Assembly (NCBI RefSeq): GCF_014805685.1
Contig: NC_060892.1
Span: 6,618,490-6,682,489 of the forward strand
Direction: 5' to 3'
Source of the DNA: Silurus meridionalis
Taxonomy: Eukaryota > Chordata > Actinopteri > Siluriformes > Siluridae
Length of the DNA: 64,000 bases
In this document: piece after piece, positions 21,960 through 34,229 of the stretch
How the letters are laid out: each line of letters opens with the position of its first letter
Numbering within the stretch: position 1 is the stretch's first letter
Translations under genes and position numbers: made by a program
The notes under the pieces: generated by a model
Seen by the model: the letters and a program-made list of their open reading frames with translations, nothing else
What the model was told of the DNA's origin: nothing
Databases searched by the model: none

Positions 21960-22600
21960 ATTGTTTCTGGTTTTGATTTGATTTCTTCTTCAATTCGTCA
22001 CGTTTGGTTTTCTCCTCTGCTGTCCAATATAAACTTACATTTATTATTAATCGCTTTAAAAAGGTCATTAACACCAGACTCCTTTACCCCCCAAACATGT
22101 GCAGTGCTGTGTTTCTTTACTAATGTTGATTTTGTGCAGACTCTTGATTGCAGCAATACAGTAAGTAACTTCTTCTTTCTCCAAAATCCCTCTTTCAGCT
22201 CGTGTGTTGGTGCGCGCGGGTTTGGGAACTGGACAAGTTGGGATTGAAAACTAACTTGATCTTTCTTTTTTTCTTACACTATATTTTGTGTTGTTTTGTG
22301 TTGTGTTTAAGGGCTGTAAGAGTCGATGCAGCGCTTTAAAGTTTTGTCGAAGAATAGCAAATGTTGAAGACGCGAGAGACCCCAGGTAGACGCTCATTTC
22401 TTTATATTTGTCTAAAATCAATAATCATTTCTTTTATTGCTTTCAATCGGATTAAACACATTCCTGATCAGTATTATCAATCCGATCCTTTTTGCACGTG
22501 CAGAACGTCGACCCGTGGTGATGATGATGATGATAAAAATGCGTATAGATATTATAATTGGTGTCGCATCTTTTAAAAAAAGACACCGTTCTAAGTAAAT
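21960..22600. other. Post-sox2 flank, nothing firm
   Basis: Complex sequence with a GTGCGCGCGGGTTTGGGAAC patch near 22210 and (GAT)n at 22521-22534. No splice-like exon stands out. Confidence 0.45.
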
Positions 22601-22602
22601 TA

Positions 22603-22650
22603 GGAATAATAATAATAATAATATTATTAATAATAATAATAACAACAATG
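22603..22650. repeat. (AAT)n-rich run
   Basis: AATA/ATTA units, partly palindromic around TATTATTAATAATA. Confidence 0.85.
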
Positions 22651-23082
22651 TGAACTCACATGAAACATTGTCATGTGCAGCTTAGTTCCTTTTTTTTTTT
22701 TAATATTGAAGTTTTGGCGTATAGGTGCGTTATAAAGTTATTATTAATATCAGTGCGTTAAAAAAACGTTGCGTGTTTATTCACTTAGTTTCAGATTTTT
22801 TTTGAAGTGCTCGTGCTGCCAAAAAACCAATTGAGCTAAATTGCTATTAATTAAAACCTTATGAAATTCAAATGAAAAAAAAAGTGTACAAAGATGTTTC
22901 TTGTGTTTTTGTCGATTTTTGTCTCAAAGTAGATAAAAGCTTACTTAGTGTGTCGTTTACAAATAAAAATAAATAAATATAAAAATATTATACAAATATA
23001 AAACTATTTTTAGAAATATATAAAATTATAACCACAAGCATATAAGCGTTTGCTGCTTCTTTTTAACGCCAATAATCTGATA

Positions 23083-23100
23083 ATGATGATGATGATGATG

Positions 23101-23153
<53 letters not shown>

Positions 23154-23401
23154 TTTAAAATAGAAATAGTAATAGTAGTCAAATTAAATGCTTCCAGCTT
23201 CTAAAAAACAATTCTTTATTGTATTATTATTATTGTTATAATTATTATTAATGATATTATTATTAATAATAATAATGATGGTAATATTAATATAATAACA
23301 TTGAGTATTGTTATGATTATTAATATTATTAAATGGTGTGAGAAAAAGTGTCAGTAGTGATCTGAGAGATTTTACTTTACACTCTCTGGGGAGAAAAAGA
23401 T

Positions 23402-23457
<56 letters not shown>
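23083..23457. repeat. ATG, ATA and CA microsatellite block
   Basis: (ATG)n then (ATA)n at 23083-23150, ATT-rich sequence at 23221-23335 and a 54-bp CA array at 23404-23457. Confidence 0.92.
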
Positions 23458-23459
<2 letters not shown>

Positions 23460-23890
23460 GAGCGTTAAATGAATATTTGACGAGTCTTCTTTCTTCATGC
23501 TCGCTGATGTTAAAGCTGACAATTCATTATTTATCCAAACCCCAACAAATCCTTCAGCAGAAATGAAAAGGATGTTGAGGATGTTGAGGCTTCTCTAAGT
23601 CGGTATTTACTGCAGCTGCTCGGATTGACTTTTACACAACATTTAAATGTAAAAGCTTTAATCATTTGCTGTGAACCTTCTCAGTATTTAGATTTCCCTC
23701 CGTTCTTGTTAGACATCTGTGATATTACTCATTCTAACAGTAAACCCTGTTGGATTTTGAAGCCCATGTAAACCTGTGTGTGATCTGCAGGATCTCTACA
23801 CTGTGATAAAATCTTTCAGTTTGATATAAAAACGATGCTGAGTGTTTATTCTCTAAACACTCCAATATGCAAGAATATAGATTGCATTAT
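23460..23890. promoter_or_regulatory. Weak enhancer-like island 3.5 kb downstream of sox2
   Basis: Complex sequence between a CA array and a GT run, with GCTGACAATTCATTATTTAT (SOX- and homeodomain-like cores) and GAATATTTGACGAG. Its distance resembles that of the mammalian 3' SRR2 enhancer, but I could not match SRR2 itself. Confidence 0.25.
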
Positions 23891-23922
23891 AATTTGGTGT
23901 GCGTGTGTGTGTGTGTGTGTAG

Positions 23923-23992
23923 GTCATGCTGGCTGAAGTCTGGATAAGACCCGGATGTAGAAACTGCGCAGCAGCTGATTTACCTGCAACAG
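23923..23992 (+). ncRNA. Candidate short non-coding exon downstream of sox2
   Basis: A complex 70-bp sequence is bounded by a GT-repeat plus AG acceptor (23921-23922) and by CAG|GTGGTG, with an alternative GTG|GTGAGC three bases later. It stands out among simple repeats on both sides and could be a sox2ot exon or a short conserved element. Confidence 0.25.
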
Positions 23993-24000
23993 GTGGTGAG

Positions 24001-24126
24001 CGCGCGTTTTTTCTTTCTTTCTTCTTTCTTTCTTTTTTTTTTTTTTTTTTTTAACTAAAATAGCTCATCATCGCTTTTATCTCAGCGCCATGTTATACCT
24101 GCATAAAGAAAAGGGGGAAAAGTCGG

Positions 24127-24169
<43 letters not shown>

Positions 24170-24170
24170 T
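24001..24170 (+). repeat. Pyrimidine/T tract and (GT)n
   Basis: A TTTC-type tract ends in about 20 T (24003-24053); a GT run lies at 24131-24169. Confidence 0.88.
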
Positions 24171-24604
24171 GAGGTTTAAAAGGCTTCGCGAATTGCCCTG
24201 AAATGTTGCGCTTTTTTTTTTTTTTACTGAATTGATCGAAAAGTCGGATGATTGTTAGGGGGCGGGGCTTAGCGCCGTATAGCGTTTAACATGATTTCTT
24301 TCCATTTTTTTCTTTTTGTTTTTCTTCCCACGTGAACCGTTTTAGATGCTGTGAACAGGGTTTTGATTTTGTTCATTTTCCTATAAAGGAAAACGGATTC
24401 ATTTCGTTTATTTAGCTTGCGGGGAAAAATATTTTAATGGCATAGAAATGATATTTGTATGCAATAAATTATAATTTTTTAAATTGAATTTCCTCCCTGA
24501 ATGTAGAGATTTTCCAACATCATTAAAATACATGTTATTTCATATGTATGTCTTCTTTATTATGCTAGTTTTATTTATTTATTTAACTCGGCTAAAATTA
24601 GGAC

Positions 24605-24605
<1 letters not shown>

Positions 24606-24640
<35 letters not shown>

Positions 24641-24725
24641 TATTATTATTTTTATTGTTTATTATTATTACTATTTTTAACATCACTTTATCTCCAGTTT
24701 TTAAAAACAAACAAACAAATAAATA
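24606..24725. repeat. (AAT)n and (AAAT)n run
   Basis: AAT units at 24606-24640 and AAAC/AAAT units near 24708-24731. Confidence 0.85.
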
Positions 24726-24804
24726 AATAAAATGAGCTATTTGAGAATCCAGACTAATGATTTTTCTCTACCTTATGCCCCTCCTCTTTCATTTTTTTGT
24801 GCCC

Positions 24805-24950
24805 CCTTTGATGTGGTGGGGGGCAGTTAGTGGGGTTAAGGTTAGTGATTATTGCGGTTGACATAGTTGTTAGTGGGGCGAGGGACAGAAAGTGGGGTGA
24901 GGGGGTAGCTAGTTGGGTGGAGGGGGTGGCTAGATTTGGGGTCTTATTCC
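24805..24950 (+). repeat. G-rich degenerate repeat
   Basis: Repeats of GTTAGTGGGGTTA / GTGGGGTGAGGGGGT type give many GGGG runs on the plus strand, so G-quadruplex formation is plausible. Confidence 0.6.
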
Positions 24951-25009
24951 AGGTAGTAAGGGTAATTGGTGCGGATCTCCAAAATTAATTTTGTTTAAAT
25001 ATATTTGTG

Positions 25010-25044
25010 TGTGTGTGTGTGTCTGTGTGTGTGTGTGTGTGTGC
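25010..25044 (+). repeat. (GT)n microsatellite
   Basis: A GT run with one CT interruption. Confidence 0.9.
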
Positions 25045-25049
25045 ATGTT

Positions 25050-26150
25050 CTAATCACAACAGTTGCTGAATAGATAATCTGAATCATAGATTCGAATTTC
25101 TCACATAAAAAAAAATATGCTGCTTGATTAATATAAAATTCGATATTAAATTAAATATTTTAAGAGATTCATAAAGACTTTAGTAATTAGAGATGAGTGC
25201 AAATTGTTTCTTTTTTGATATATTTATTTACTTACCCACCATTCTGTCTTCACCCCTAATGCATTTTTCCTGATTGTGATTGGAATAAATTTAGGTAGCT
25301 CATTTTTTTTGGTAATTATTGTCTTCATTTTTTTTTAAAAACTTGTATTTATTTATCAGTTTGTCTCATCTGTACTCATTGCCTCATGTCGCTATGCCAA
25401 CAAATTACAACTCAAACCTTTTATACCTTTTATTTGCTCATTAATGTCATATAAATGGCATTATGACAGTCCAGCGTATAATATACAGCCACCCACCAAA
25501 ACACACACACACATGCAAACGCACACACACGCAAATCCTCTGCCTCTTTTTTTAGTTTCCTCCATCAAAGTGTAAATCTGCGTCTCTTATTATTGAATCA
25601 GGTCAAAATGCTTTCCTTTCTTTTCACACTAACAATTCAGATCAGATCTCAGAGTTATCAGGAGTTTTCCAGTGAAATGAGCAGCAAAATAATCTTTATA
25701 TGTATTCCTTTATATAAAAATCTTTATATGAATTTTTCAATCTCTGGCATTGCTTACTTCCTGTAAATAACACATATTGTTGATTCATTTGCACAAAATC
25801 AAAGAGTCTTAGCTCTGGTATAGAAATGGAACATAATTCTACATTTTGATGTTTGAAAAAGTATAACACAATTTTATTAACCCAAAATATTAGTGTGGAG
25901 GAATAAATTGACTGTTGTCTTATGATATTGTGAATAAACTTCAATTTTAGTGTCGTGTCAGATATAAAAAAATACTAGACTGTTTTTTAACATTTCTCAG
26001 AGCATTTCTTTTGGCATTTCTTTCTGTGTGTGTGTGCGTTAAGTTTTCTTCTCTCATATGCATTCTGCACATGGTGCGTGCTTCGGAGAGATTCTTGCTC
26101 TAAATTGCTTCATGCTCACTATTATAGGAGGAACAAGTGTTTTCCTGCAT
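25050..26150. other. AT-rich intergenic DNA, nothing recognised
   Basis: Unique AT-rich sequence; short minus-strand frame near 25.7-25.9 kb is unconvincing. Confidence 0.5.
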
Positions 26151-26152
26151 TT

Positions 26153-26153
<1 letters not shown>

Positions 26154-26212
<59 letters not shown>

Positions 26213-26329
26213 ACACACTGCTGTGGGAACAATAACTCGCTTTGATGCAGCAGTTCAGTCAGTGAGGGGTGTTTCACACAGAGATGCACATCGTGCTTTT
26301 AATGGAGCTGAGGGGGGAGATAAACTGAG

Positions 26330-26368
<39 letters not shown>
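26154..26368. repeat. (CA)n and (GT)n arrays flanking 110 bp
   Basis: CA at 26154-26217 and GT at 26330-26368 are complementary and could pair across the intervening complex sequence. Confidence 0.92.
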
Positions 26369-26369
<1 letters not shown>

Positions 26370-27615
26370 GGGGGGTTGGGGCAAAGCTTAAAGTGAAGTC
26401 TTTGTCCCTCTAAAAAAGTTGATACTGAAGGTTATGTAGAATGAAAATGACAGAATTTTGAAATCTTTGCCAAAATCTTCGGATTTATATAATAATTTAA
26501 TATAAAAATCTAATAATACGGTGTATTATTCTAAAATGGATTGATGCAGTGTGTGTAGCTGTTTTTAAAAACTTAGGTAATCCTTATATTATATTAAATA
26601 TTTAGTTTAGAATAATTTATAATGGATAGTTGGAGAACTGAATTCTTTATTAAATGTGTTTGACTGGAAATTCTTTACCATAAAATAATTTATTTGTCCA
26701 GATGATTTTACAGGATTTATGGCTGAAGTCCAAAATAATAACCGAATCACTCAAACAGAAACAAATTAAGGAAATTGTGATCACTGAAAAGTTATTTATT
26801 GACTGATTTATCAATCAGTATTGCACATGAGTCTTTAATAAGTACAATGGAAATATGGAATACTGTTTTGAGGCAAAAATGTGTCACTGAATTCTGTTTA
26901 GTTTAGAGTAATGAACAAAATGTATTCACGTCTTTTATTGGATCTTGAGAAAAAATATATTCATTTTGTTTTTTGGCATATAAATGTGGACTGATGTGAA
27001 AACTGACCACAGTGAAGTTTTTGGAATAGATGTTGATGCTGAAGGTTGTGAGCATTTGGGACAAATAACTTTATATGATATCTATATAATAATCTTGCTT
27101 ACTATTGTGATGATAAAGCAAGTGTTTATAATTCATGATGTACATTATAAAAAATATATATTGAATTTATTATAACTGAAATCATAATTTACCCATTAAA
27201 CAAATAAAAAAATATATTGTGTAAATATAATATTCCTCAAAAATACCCATAATGATTCATATCAATTATGTACGAATTCATTATTAATTTTAAAAAGTTA
27301 TATTTAAAACAAAATATATTACACTTTATCATCGCTTTTCTTTTCAATGTATCTTTTATTCATTTTGTGTAAAACTCAACTTCCGGGACACTTTGTGCTT
27401 ATGGAAACACGTTTTCAGGATGGGAAGTTAGAACGTCATGCCTGCAGTATAATGCATAATTTATTAAAAATATGAAACTTTTAAAACTTCTTTAGCACGC
27501 TGATGAACTTTTTATCAATTGGTTTTACCAAAAAACATTGTTTGGATGTTTAGATTTTATAATAAATGACGTTAAATTAATAGAGAATGTATATTTTCAG
27601 TTTTGGGGTTCAGTG
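26370..27615. other. AT-rich intergenic DNA, nothing recognised
   Basis: Very AT-rich, no repeats or motif clusters noted. Confidence 0.5.
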
Positions 27616-27619
27616 CTCA

Positions 27620-28100
27620 GCTCGAAACCCTGTAACATTAATTCTCCCTCAAGGATTTAGCAGTGAATATGATGAGAAATTGGTGGTAAATTTATGAGAT
27701 ATTTATGGAAATTGTTCTCTCTCTCTCGCTCGCTCTCCATCCTTCTTTCTTTCCCAAATCCATCTTGGTTCTCCTCCTGACTCCAGCCTTCACTTCTCCA
27801 CTCCATGTTGATTAATGACTTTAATATGTTAATTAACATGTATGTTGATTAATGGCCTTATAAGCGCCTGGGTTGCGCCACTTTAAATGATAATAGTAAT
27901 CCACAATTAACACTATTAGCCCATCATTTATTAACTGGAAGTCTGTGGGGTCTTTTGACGAGGTTCAGCTCTGTCAGAGAAGAGTTCAGATTCCTTCAGA
28001 GAGCGCACATTGTTATAAAAGACTGTTATTGATGGCATTTCTCATTTTTTTTATATTGATACTGCTTTTTTGTCTTGCTGAGTTTGCAAAACAGTTCGGC
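27620..28100. promoter_or_regulatory. Enhancer-like island, about 7-8 kb downstream
   Basis: Repeated homeodomain cores: TTGATTAATGACTTTAATAT, GTTAATTAACATG, GTTGATTAATGGCC, CCACAATTAACACTATTAG. Also GGTTGCGCCACTTTAAATG. No simple repeat apart from a short CT run at 27717. Confidence 0.4.
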
Positions 28101-28185
28101 ACAGGAGACCTCATTATATATTTATTTATGCCGCAAAGACATTTGTAAACATTCACACTAACATTTCATTCTGTTGTGTTACATT

Positions 28186-28206
28186 TTAAGATAGATAGAT
28201 AGATAG

Positions 28207-28260
<54 letters not shown>
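28186..28260. repeat. (GATA)n(TA)n compound microsatellite
   Basis: GATA units at 28190-28210 run into a TA array. Confidence 0.93.
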
Positions 28261-28262
<2 letters not shown>

Positions 28263-28479
28263 CTTAAAATGTACTTTATATGTGACCTTTAACCAATATC
28301 CTGTTACTTTGTCTTGATGTAAATTGATCAATATGAAAAAAGGAGGAGGAGAATCCAAATGCGTTGAGCTTCTCAAAGTTTACCAGTTTCCCTTTTTTTT
28401 CTCCTCATCAGCAAGCTAGTGATGGTAGACATCCATTATATCTAAAGTAGAATGTGGGAAGGATTTGTTTTCCAGGCCT

Positions 28480-28481
<2 letters not shown>

Positions 28482-28538
<57 letters not shown>
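28482..28538 (+). repeat. (GT)n microsatellite
   Basis: A 57-bp GT run. Confidence 0.95.
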
Positions 28539-28539
<1 letters not shown>

Positions 28540-29829
28540 AGTAAAGTTGTCGTCAGATGTCTGCATTTGCAGTCAATCTGAATAGGTTAAATGATTTCAG
28601 TATCATCTCAAAGATTACCTCAATTTTCAATGCACATTATGAATTGCATTTATTTTTATTATAAACTATTTCTAGAATCTCAGTCATTTATTTAAAGGCA
28701 CAAATAAAGGTCAGGTATGTTATTTATTATTTTATACTGGATTTTGGGCTAAGTGAACAGAATGAATGAACACTTCCGAAAGAGTGTCTTTTGTACTGAA
28801 GAAAAAGTGCAAGAACTCGTTAGGATCCTCGTACAGGATCATCACAGGTCCGACAGGATATTCACTATATTAACCAGCAATGTAGTAATATTCAATTGCT
28901 CATTTCATAAAAGGCATAATAAATGTCATTTTTTCAGATCAATGCATTTATGCAGTCCATAACAAATTATGTTGGAACGAATTAGGACGGAGGAAACATC
29001 TAGAAATAGGCCCATAATAAACCACAGCTTCTTGTTTAAAACTCATCCCATTAGAAAAGTGCTTAAGGAAAGAATGTTCTAGAAAATTGGACCATTATGA
29101 TGTATATAGTGATTGATCAGCAATAGAGTTCTTGAACACTGCCTAACAGATCCTTGTTAATGTAAAATTTGTAACTCTATGATCTTTACACTGATAACGA
29201 ATTTTGTTCATCCAAAAGCTAGTTAAGGATGAATGTACTATAAATAATGTTTGTTTTGGGTATTTTGACAGATTTACATAGAAATGTGATTTGTTATGCT
29301 AAAAACATTTAGAAACAGTGTTCAAACACACTTATCCAGCAACTAGCAAAACCTGCAAGGCTAATCAAGCCTCAAAAGACAACAATAATATGCTAAATAG
29401 TTAGCATTACTCAAACGTATGCACACGTTAGATCTACTTGCACTGCAATAAAAAATATTACCTTAGCAATAATAGAATAATAGAACTCAAATATAACAAT
29501 ATACAGACTTTTTACAGCCTTTTGCTAACCTTAAAATGTTCATCCTCTATCAGCATATGAATCAGTTTGAATAGTTTTGGATGATCTAGCATTAGAAAAT
29601 AATGTCATGATCAAAATGAACAACAAATCTCAAAAAGATTTTTATTCAATTATCACATTTTTTCAAGATATTTTCACAATCCAGACTGCGGTTTGCAATG
29701 TTGTGTGTATTTCAGCTTGTCCAAAAACAGAAAGCAGGAACTTAGTGACCCCTAGGAAACTGAACTTTCTTCAAATATTTGTCTCGAAACATCGATCTTT
29801 GTTTTTTTGCTAATTCCGTCATCTAATCG
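28540..29829. other. AT-rich intergenic DNA, nothing recognised
   Basis: The 28770-28870 part (AGTGTCTTTTGTACTGAAG and on) is more complex but unassigned. Confidence 0.45.
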
Positions 29830-30320
29830 TTTAAAGGAACTCTGCTGAGTGTTAGCTGTGTAAGCATGAGCCGAGCTCACTAGAGCATTAGCATATGTAG
29901 CAGCCCTGTGGCCTTCTGAGGTCACTGCATTTTATTGTAAATAAGAGTTCACACGCTGATCGAGTGACCGAGTGGAAACAAGCAAAGCATTTTAATCAGC
30001 TGGCCATCTCCCTATCGCCGGAGATCAGAGCTCCGTCATTGTGTCCCCTCAGCCAAAAGGACATCTCCGTCTGACGAAAAGCGAATCCACTCTCAGGATG
30101 AGATTTCACTGTCTCACCCATTAGCATCTCCGAGCACAAGGAGTGGCATTAAGGCCAGTTTGTCCCTGTGAGCGGAGTCCAGCACGGGTTGCTGATTTTT
30201 CCTGCTCAGACACACCTGCGCAATCGTCGAATCCGGTGCGTTAACGCTGGACTGGCATGAAACGTAATGAACTCTGGACATACGGGAACGCTGTGAAGAA
30301 ATGCAGGAATGATCTGTTTA
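29830..30320. promoter_or_regulatory. Enhancer-like island, about 9 kb downstream
   Basis: A 490-bp block with higher GC than its AT-rich surroundings and no repeat similarity. It includes GAGCATTAGCATATG, AAGCAAAGCATTTTAATCAG, a GTCATTGTG SOX-like core and CACACCTGCGCAATCG. Confidence 0.4.
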
Positions 30321-31732
30321 ACCTCTAAATGCGGATTTCGCTTTTTGTCGAAACTTTAAGCTCAAATTAAACACTTCACAAGCAGGAAATAGAAGTCGGT
30401 TCTAGTTGAATGGTGGCCTGATGTAACACATTCTATACATGGAATACAGTCATATAATGGTATACTGCATTTGTAAGACGTTATGCACATCTATTATAAT
30501 TTGTTCTGAAAAGGGATGTATCATTACAATGCATTCAAATAGTGCATTATATTTAGCTCTTATAACATATCATTGTTATATCTTTTATTTGTGCATTATA
30601 CAAAGTTAGTTATCCTGCGTGAGTTAATGTTACACAACAAGTTTGATGTTGAAGTGTCCTTTCATATTTAGGTTTAATGATGTAAAGAGTTAAACAAAAA
30701 AGTTAGTGTTCTCACTTACATTATAGAGGCTATTCACGGTTTAACAGAACACTTTCTCTCTCTCGAAGCATAAAAAACTTCTTTTCACTTTTGTTACCAT
30801 GAAACCACAAGTTATAAACTCCTCGCTTCTTTCTAAACTGTAGTTACAGATGTGCCTCTGATTGGTACAAAGCACTGATACTGGAGACTCCTTCCATAAA
30901 ACTTAATACGAATAATGAATATAGTATGCATAATATTGCAGAACAGGTTTACTATGTGGAATAAATAGAAACATATAAGGAACAATACAATAAATTACAA
31001 AACTGCATTCAAAACAAACATTGTTTAAATGGAATTTTGGTCATGTGTGGGACTACAAAAAAATGTTGTCTACTTCCTTTTCTTTAGAAATGTAATAAGA
31101 TGTAGTTGGCTGTGCATTTCCTTGTCTTTAAAAATAAAGTATTTATTTAACCAATACAGTATACACCTGACAGGTTTTTCATTCATTCAATACAACATGG
31201 ACGATCAAAAAAAACCGTGATAAAATTATATATTACAATACATATTTTTGGTATTTTCAAATGTATATTACATATAATATATATATTTTTATAAATAAAG
31301 GTTTAACTTCTTATATTTTTACTTATCGAATGTTTTCAATCACTTTGAAAATTCTAACACGGCTAGTCAAGCTAACTTCTCGGTCCTGAAGGTCTCAGAA
31401 AACTTGCACTGCCAGAAAAATTGCAGTGCACTGACACTGGAGACTCCCTGAAAAAAGTTAAACACATTTCTTCTGACACAAAACGTCCCCATATTAACAA
31501 TGATCTGTTATTAAATGATTAGCATTTATCCTAGCATTAGAATGAGCACATTCATATAAACCTGTGATGTGCCCCTGCACCTTCTGACCAATCAGAATCC
31601 AGCAGTAACTATTTGTAAAAAATGTTTAAAGAACTTGTATGTCAGCTATGCTCATGTCTCTGGAAGCTGAAGTGATGTAATGTTACAGAGGACATATAAG
31701 TTAAAAAAAAGAAACATGACAGTTAATCAATG

Positions 31733-31734
<2 letters not shown>
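30321..31734. other. AT-rich intergenic DNA, nothing recognised
   Basis: CACTGATACTGGAGACTCC near 30870 recurs in similar form at 31431 and 35819, suggesting a diverged unnamed repeat. Confidence 0.4.
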
Positions 31735-31778
<44 letters not shown>

Positions 31779-31790
31779 CTCTCTCTCGCT
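31735..31790 (+). repeat. (CT)n microsatellite
   Basis: A 55-bp CT run with two CG interruptions, upstream of the complete MITE. Confidence 0.95.
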
Positions 31791-31918
31791 GTTTCAAATG
31801 TCAAACCTTTTAAACCTCATATATAATTCAGTCTTTCGGGATTTCTTCTGGATGTCCCAGAGAATACGTTGTAGTAGAAAGTTATACTCTTTCAATTTGA
31901 AGAAATACCTGCCAGTTA

Positions 31919-32322
31919 CACTATATAGCCAGAAGTATTGGGACACCTTACCTTTCCAGCCACATGGATCTTCTCCAAACTGTTAACACAGAACTGGAGA
32001 CACCCAATTGTATATTATGACTTTGGATGAATTAGTATTACATTTTCCATTCATTTGAACTAGGAGTCCCAAACCTGTTCATGACAATGCTTCTGTGGAC
32101 AAAGCGAGCTCCATGAAGATGTGCTTTGAAGTGAAAGATCTTGAATGGCCTGCTACAGAGCTTTGACCTCAACCATATTGAAGAACTCTGGGATGAAATG
32201 GAAAGCTGACTGCACCCTAGGCCTCTTCACATGAGTACACTTTAAAATCTAGTGGAACATTTTGCCGGAAGAGTGGAAGTTATTATAACAGCAAATGGAG
32301 ACGCACTTTTGTCCATACAGTG
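31919..32322 (+). mobile_element. Complete TA-flanked MITE, 404 bp
   Basis: The left end CACTATATAGCCAGAAGTAT and right end ACTTTTGTCCATACAGTG are imperfect inverted repeats. Flanking TA occurs at 31917-31918 and 32323-32324. No coding frame is present. The ends and TA duplication fit a non-autonomous Tc1/mariner-type element. It is the best-preserved of about eight family copies here. Confidence 0.75.
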
Positions 32323-32324
32323 TA

Positions 32325-33169
32325 AACACACACAGTCATTCTGTAAAACAAGGAAGCAGTTAAAAAAATTTCACAATATGACATTCCACTAACGGTGTAT
32401 AATTAATATTGCTTTGTAATTTATTGCAGTGCTCTTTCATAAACCAAATGTTCAGCCTGTTATGCAATGTTATGTATCTACCTCCATTATTCCTACTTTA
32501 TTATAAGATTTATGGAAGGAGTCTCTAGTTTCAGTTTTTTCCTCCATTATCTTTGGGAGAGTGGAGTTTGTGTTCTTTGTGTTTTTTTTTCTGGAATAAG
32601 AAAAAAAGTTTTAAAAAAGGAACTTCAGGAGAATGTGTGGCTTTAGAGCTGTTAGAACATATGTATGAACAGAAACTGATTATTTACATTATGTAAATTA
32701 TTTAATAAATAAAATGAGAATGGTTGCCACGTTGCTGTGGTATGAAATAAAATTATATTTACGTTATGTTGAAATAAATATGAATAAAATAAAGAAATAA
32801 ATAATAGCATATTACTATAAGAAAATAACTAGCTGTTTTGCTTGATTGTGGTTAGTGCTAAACTATACATATAATATTTTGCTATTTATTGTTAATTGGT
32901 CTAACTGGACAAATGTATATGATTCTTTCACAGTAGGAAGAGAGATTTTGTGTTTTATTTTCTTGAATCAGGATATTATGAATCCAAAGAGATTTGTTTG
33001 TTCATTCATTTAATTTAATTCAAATAAATATCAAATGGTAACATGTAAGTAATATAGTTTAAGCATTATTATAATTTCAAAATTTCCTCTTCTTTACACA
33101 ATCACATTTGCATGAATACAACTGAAAATCAGATTAGACATGTTTTCTTTTTTCCCCCTCTTGCTTTAA
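32325..33169. other. AT-rich intergenic DNA, nothing recognised
   Basis: No gene or motif cluster. Confidence 0.5.
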
Positions 33170-33600
33170 ACCTATGAAGTTAATTCTTCTTCCCTGTTGT
33201 TCATTTGTGGTAAAACTGAGTCACCACATTTGCATCACTGCCCATAGTGAGCTGTCGTACCCTTTTTTGAGGGTAAGAAGGATCAGCTCGAAGCGCCCCG
33301 TCACCCTGGAAACTGCCAGAACAATTCAGTGTAAAGTTTGAAGAGGTCAGCAAGTGCCAGCTTCTGCTCGGCCCGGGACGTTCAGTGAGGGGGGGGTGAG
33401 GGATGGTGCAGGGACTGTTTGGTAGGGTGGATTTGGAGGGAGGTTCGAGAATGACGGGGGTGGACGTGTCCTGTACTGAGTGAAACTTTTCCAGTCAGTT
33501 TGTAGCCCCGGCTCTCCAGGTGGCCTGTGAAATCGATTTTAACCCCATGACCCTGTCAAGCGAAGGCCGAGCTCACAACCTGGGCGACGGTTTAGCAGTC
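33170..33600. promoter_or_regulatory. Enhancer-like island with octamer and SOX sites
   Basis: Contains a perfect octamer ATTTGCAT (about 33228), a SOX-like AACAAT (about 33319) and GTAAAGTTTGAAG. The 5' half is complex and moderately GC-rich; the 3' half is G-rich. POU plus SOX sites are typical of SOX2-regulated enhancers. Confidence 0.4.
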
Positions 33601-33624
33601 CATGACAGATTTACAGATTTGCAG

Positions 33625-33630
<6 letters not shown>

Positions 33631-33660
<30 letters not shown>

Positions 33661-33879
33661 ACGAAAGATAAGCACCCAGGATGAAGCTGAACAGCTCTTC
33701 AGCTATGGGGTGTGTTTTAGAAGTGGTCATTAAAAGCTTATTAAAGTTTGGTATGGCCAGGAGGAGAAGTGCAGCTGAAGAATTAAGAAGCTCAAGAGAA
33801 TTGAAAAGAAAAAAAAAAAAGATTGCTAGGGCTCAGAGATGGATGGTTTCCAGCAAGTTTAAGTGTGTGTGTGTGTATG

Positions 33880-33945
<66 letters not shown>
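33631..33945. repeat. GA and GT/AT microsatellites
   Basis: GA at 33631-33659 and a GT-to-AT compound array at 33862-33945. The 99-codon frame spanning them is spurious. Confidence 0.92.
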
Positions 33946-33947
<2 letters not shown>

Positions 33948-33959
33948 CTTGAGAGAACT

Positions 33960-34228
33960 GCTATAGAGCTCTGCCCTTAACCCTATTGAAAACCTTTGGG
34001 ATAAACTGGAACTGCACCCCAGGCCTCCTCACGTCAAATACATCAGTACCTGACTTTACTAACACCCTTGTGACTGAATGAGTACAAATCTCCACAAAAT
34101 CTAGTAGAACATCTTCCCAGAGGTTATTATAATAGCAAATGGGACTAAAATGTGGAATGGGATGTTTAGAAAGTAAATACAAATCTTATAGTCAAGTGTC
34201 CACATACTTTTGCTCATAAAGTCTATGC
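33960..34228 (+). mobile_element. 3' portion of a MITE of the same family
   Basis: Shares the CTATAGAGCTCTG and GACTGCACCCYAGGCCTCCT-type blocks with the 35-kb copy and ends near CATACTTTTGCTCATAAAGT. The left end is missing, apparently replaced by the adjacent GT/AT array. Confidence 0.6.
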
Positions 34229-34229
34229 T

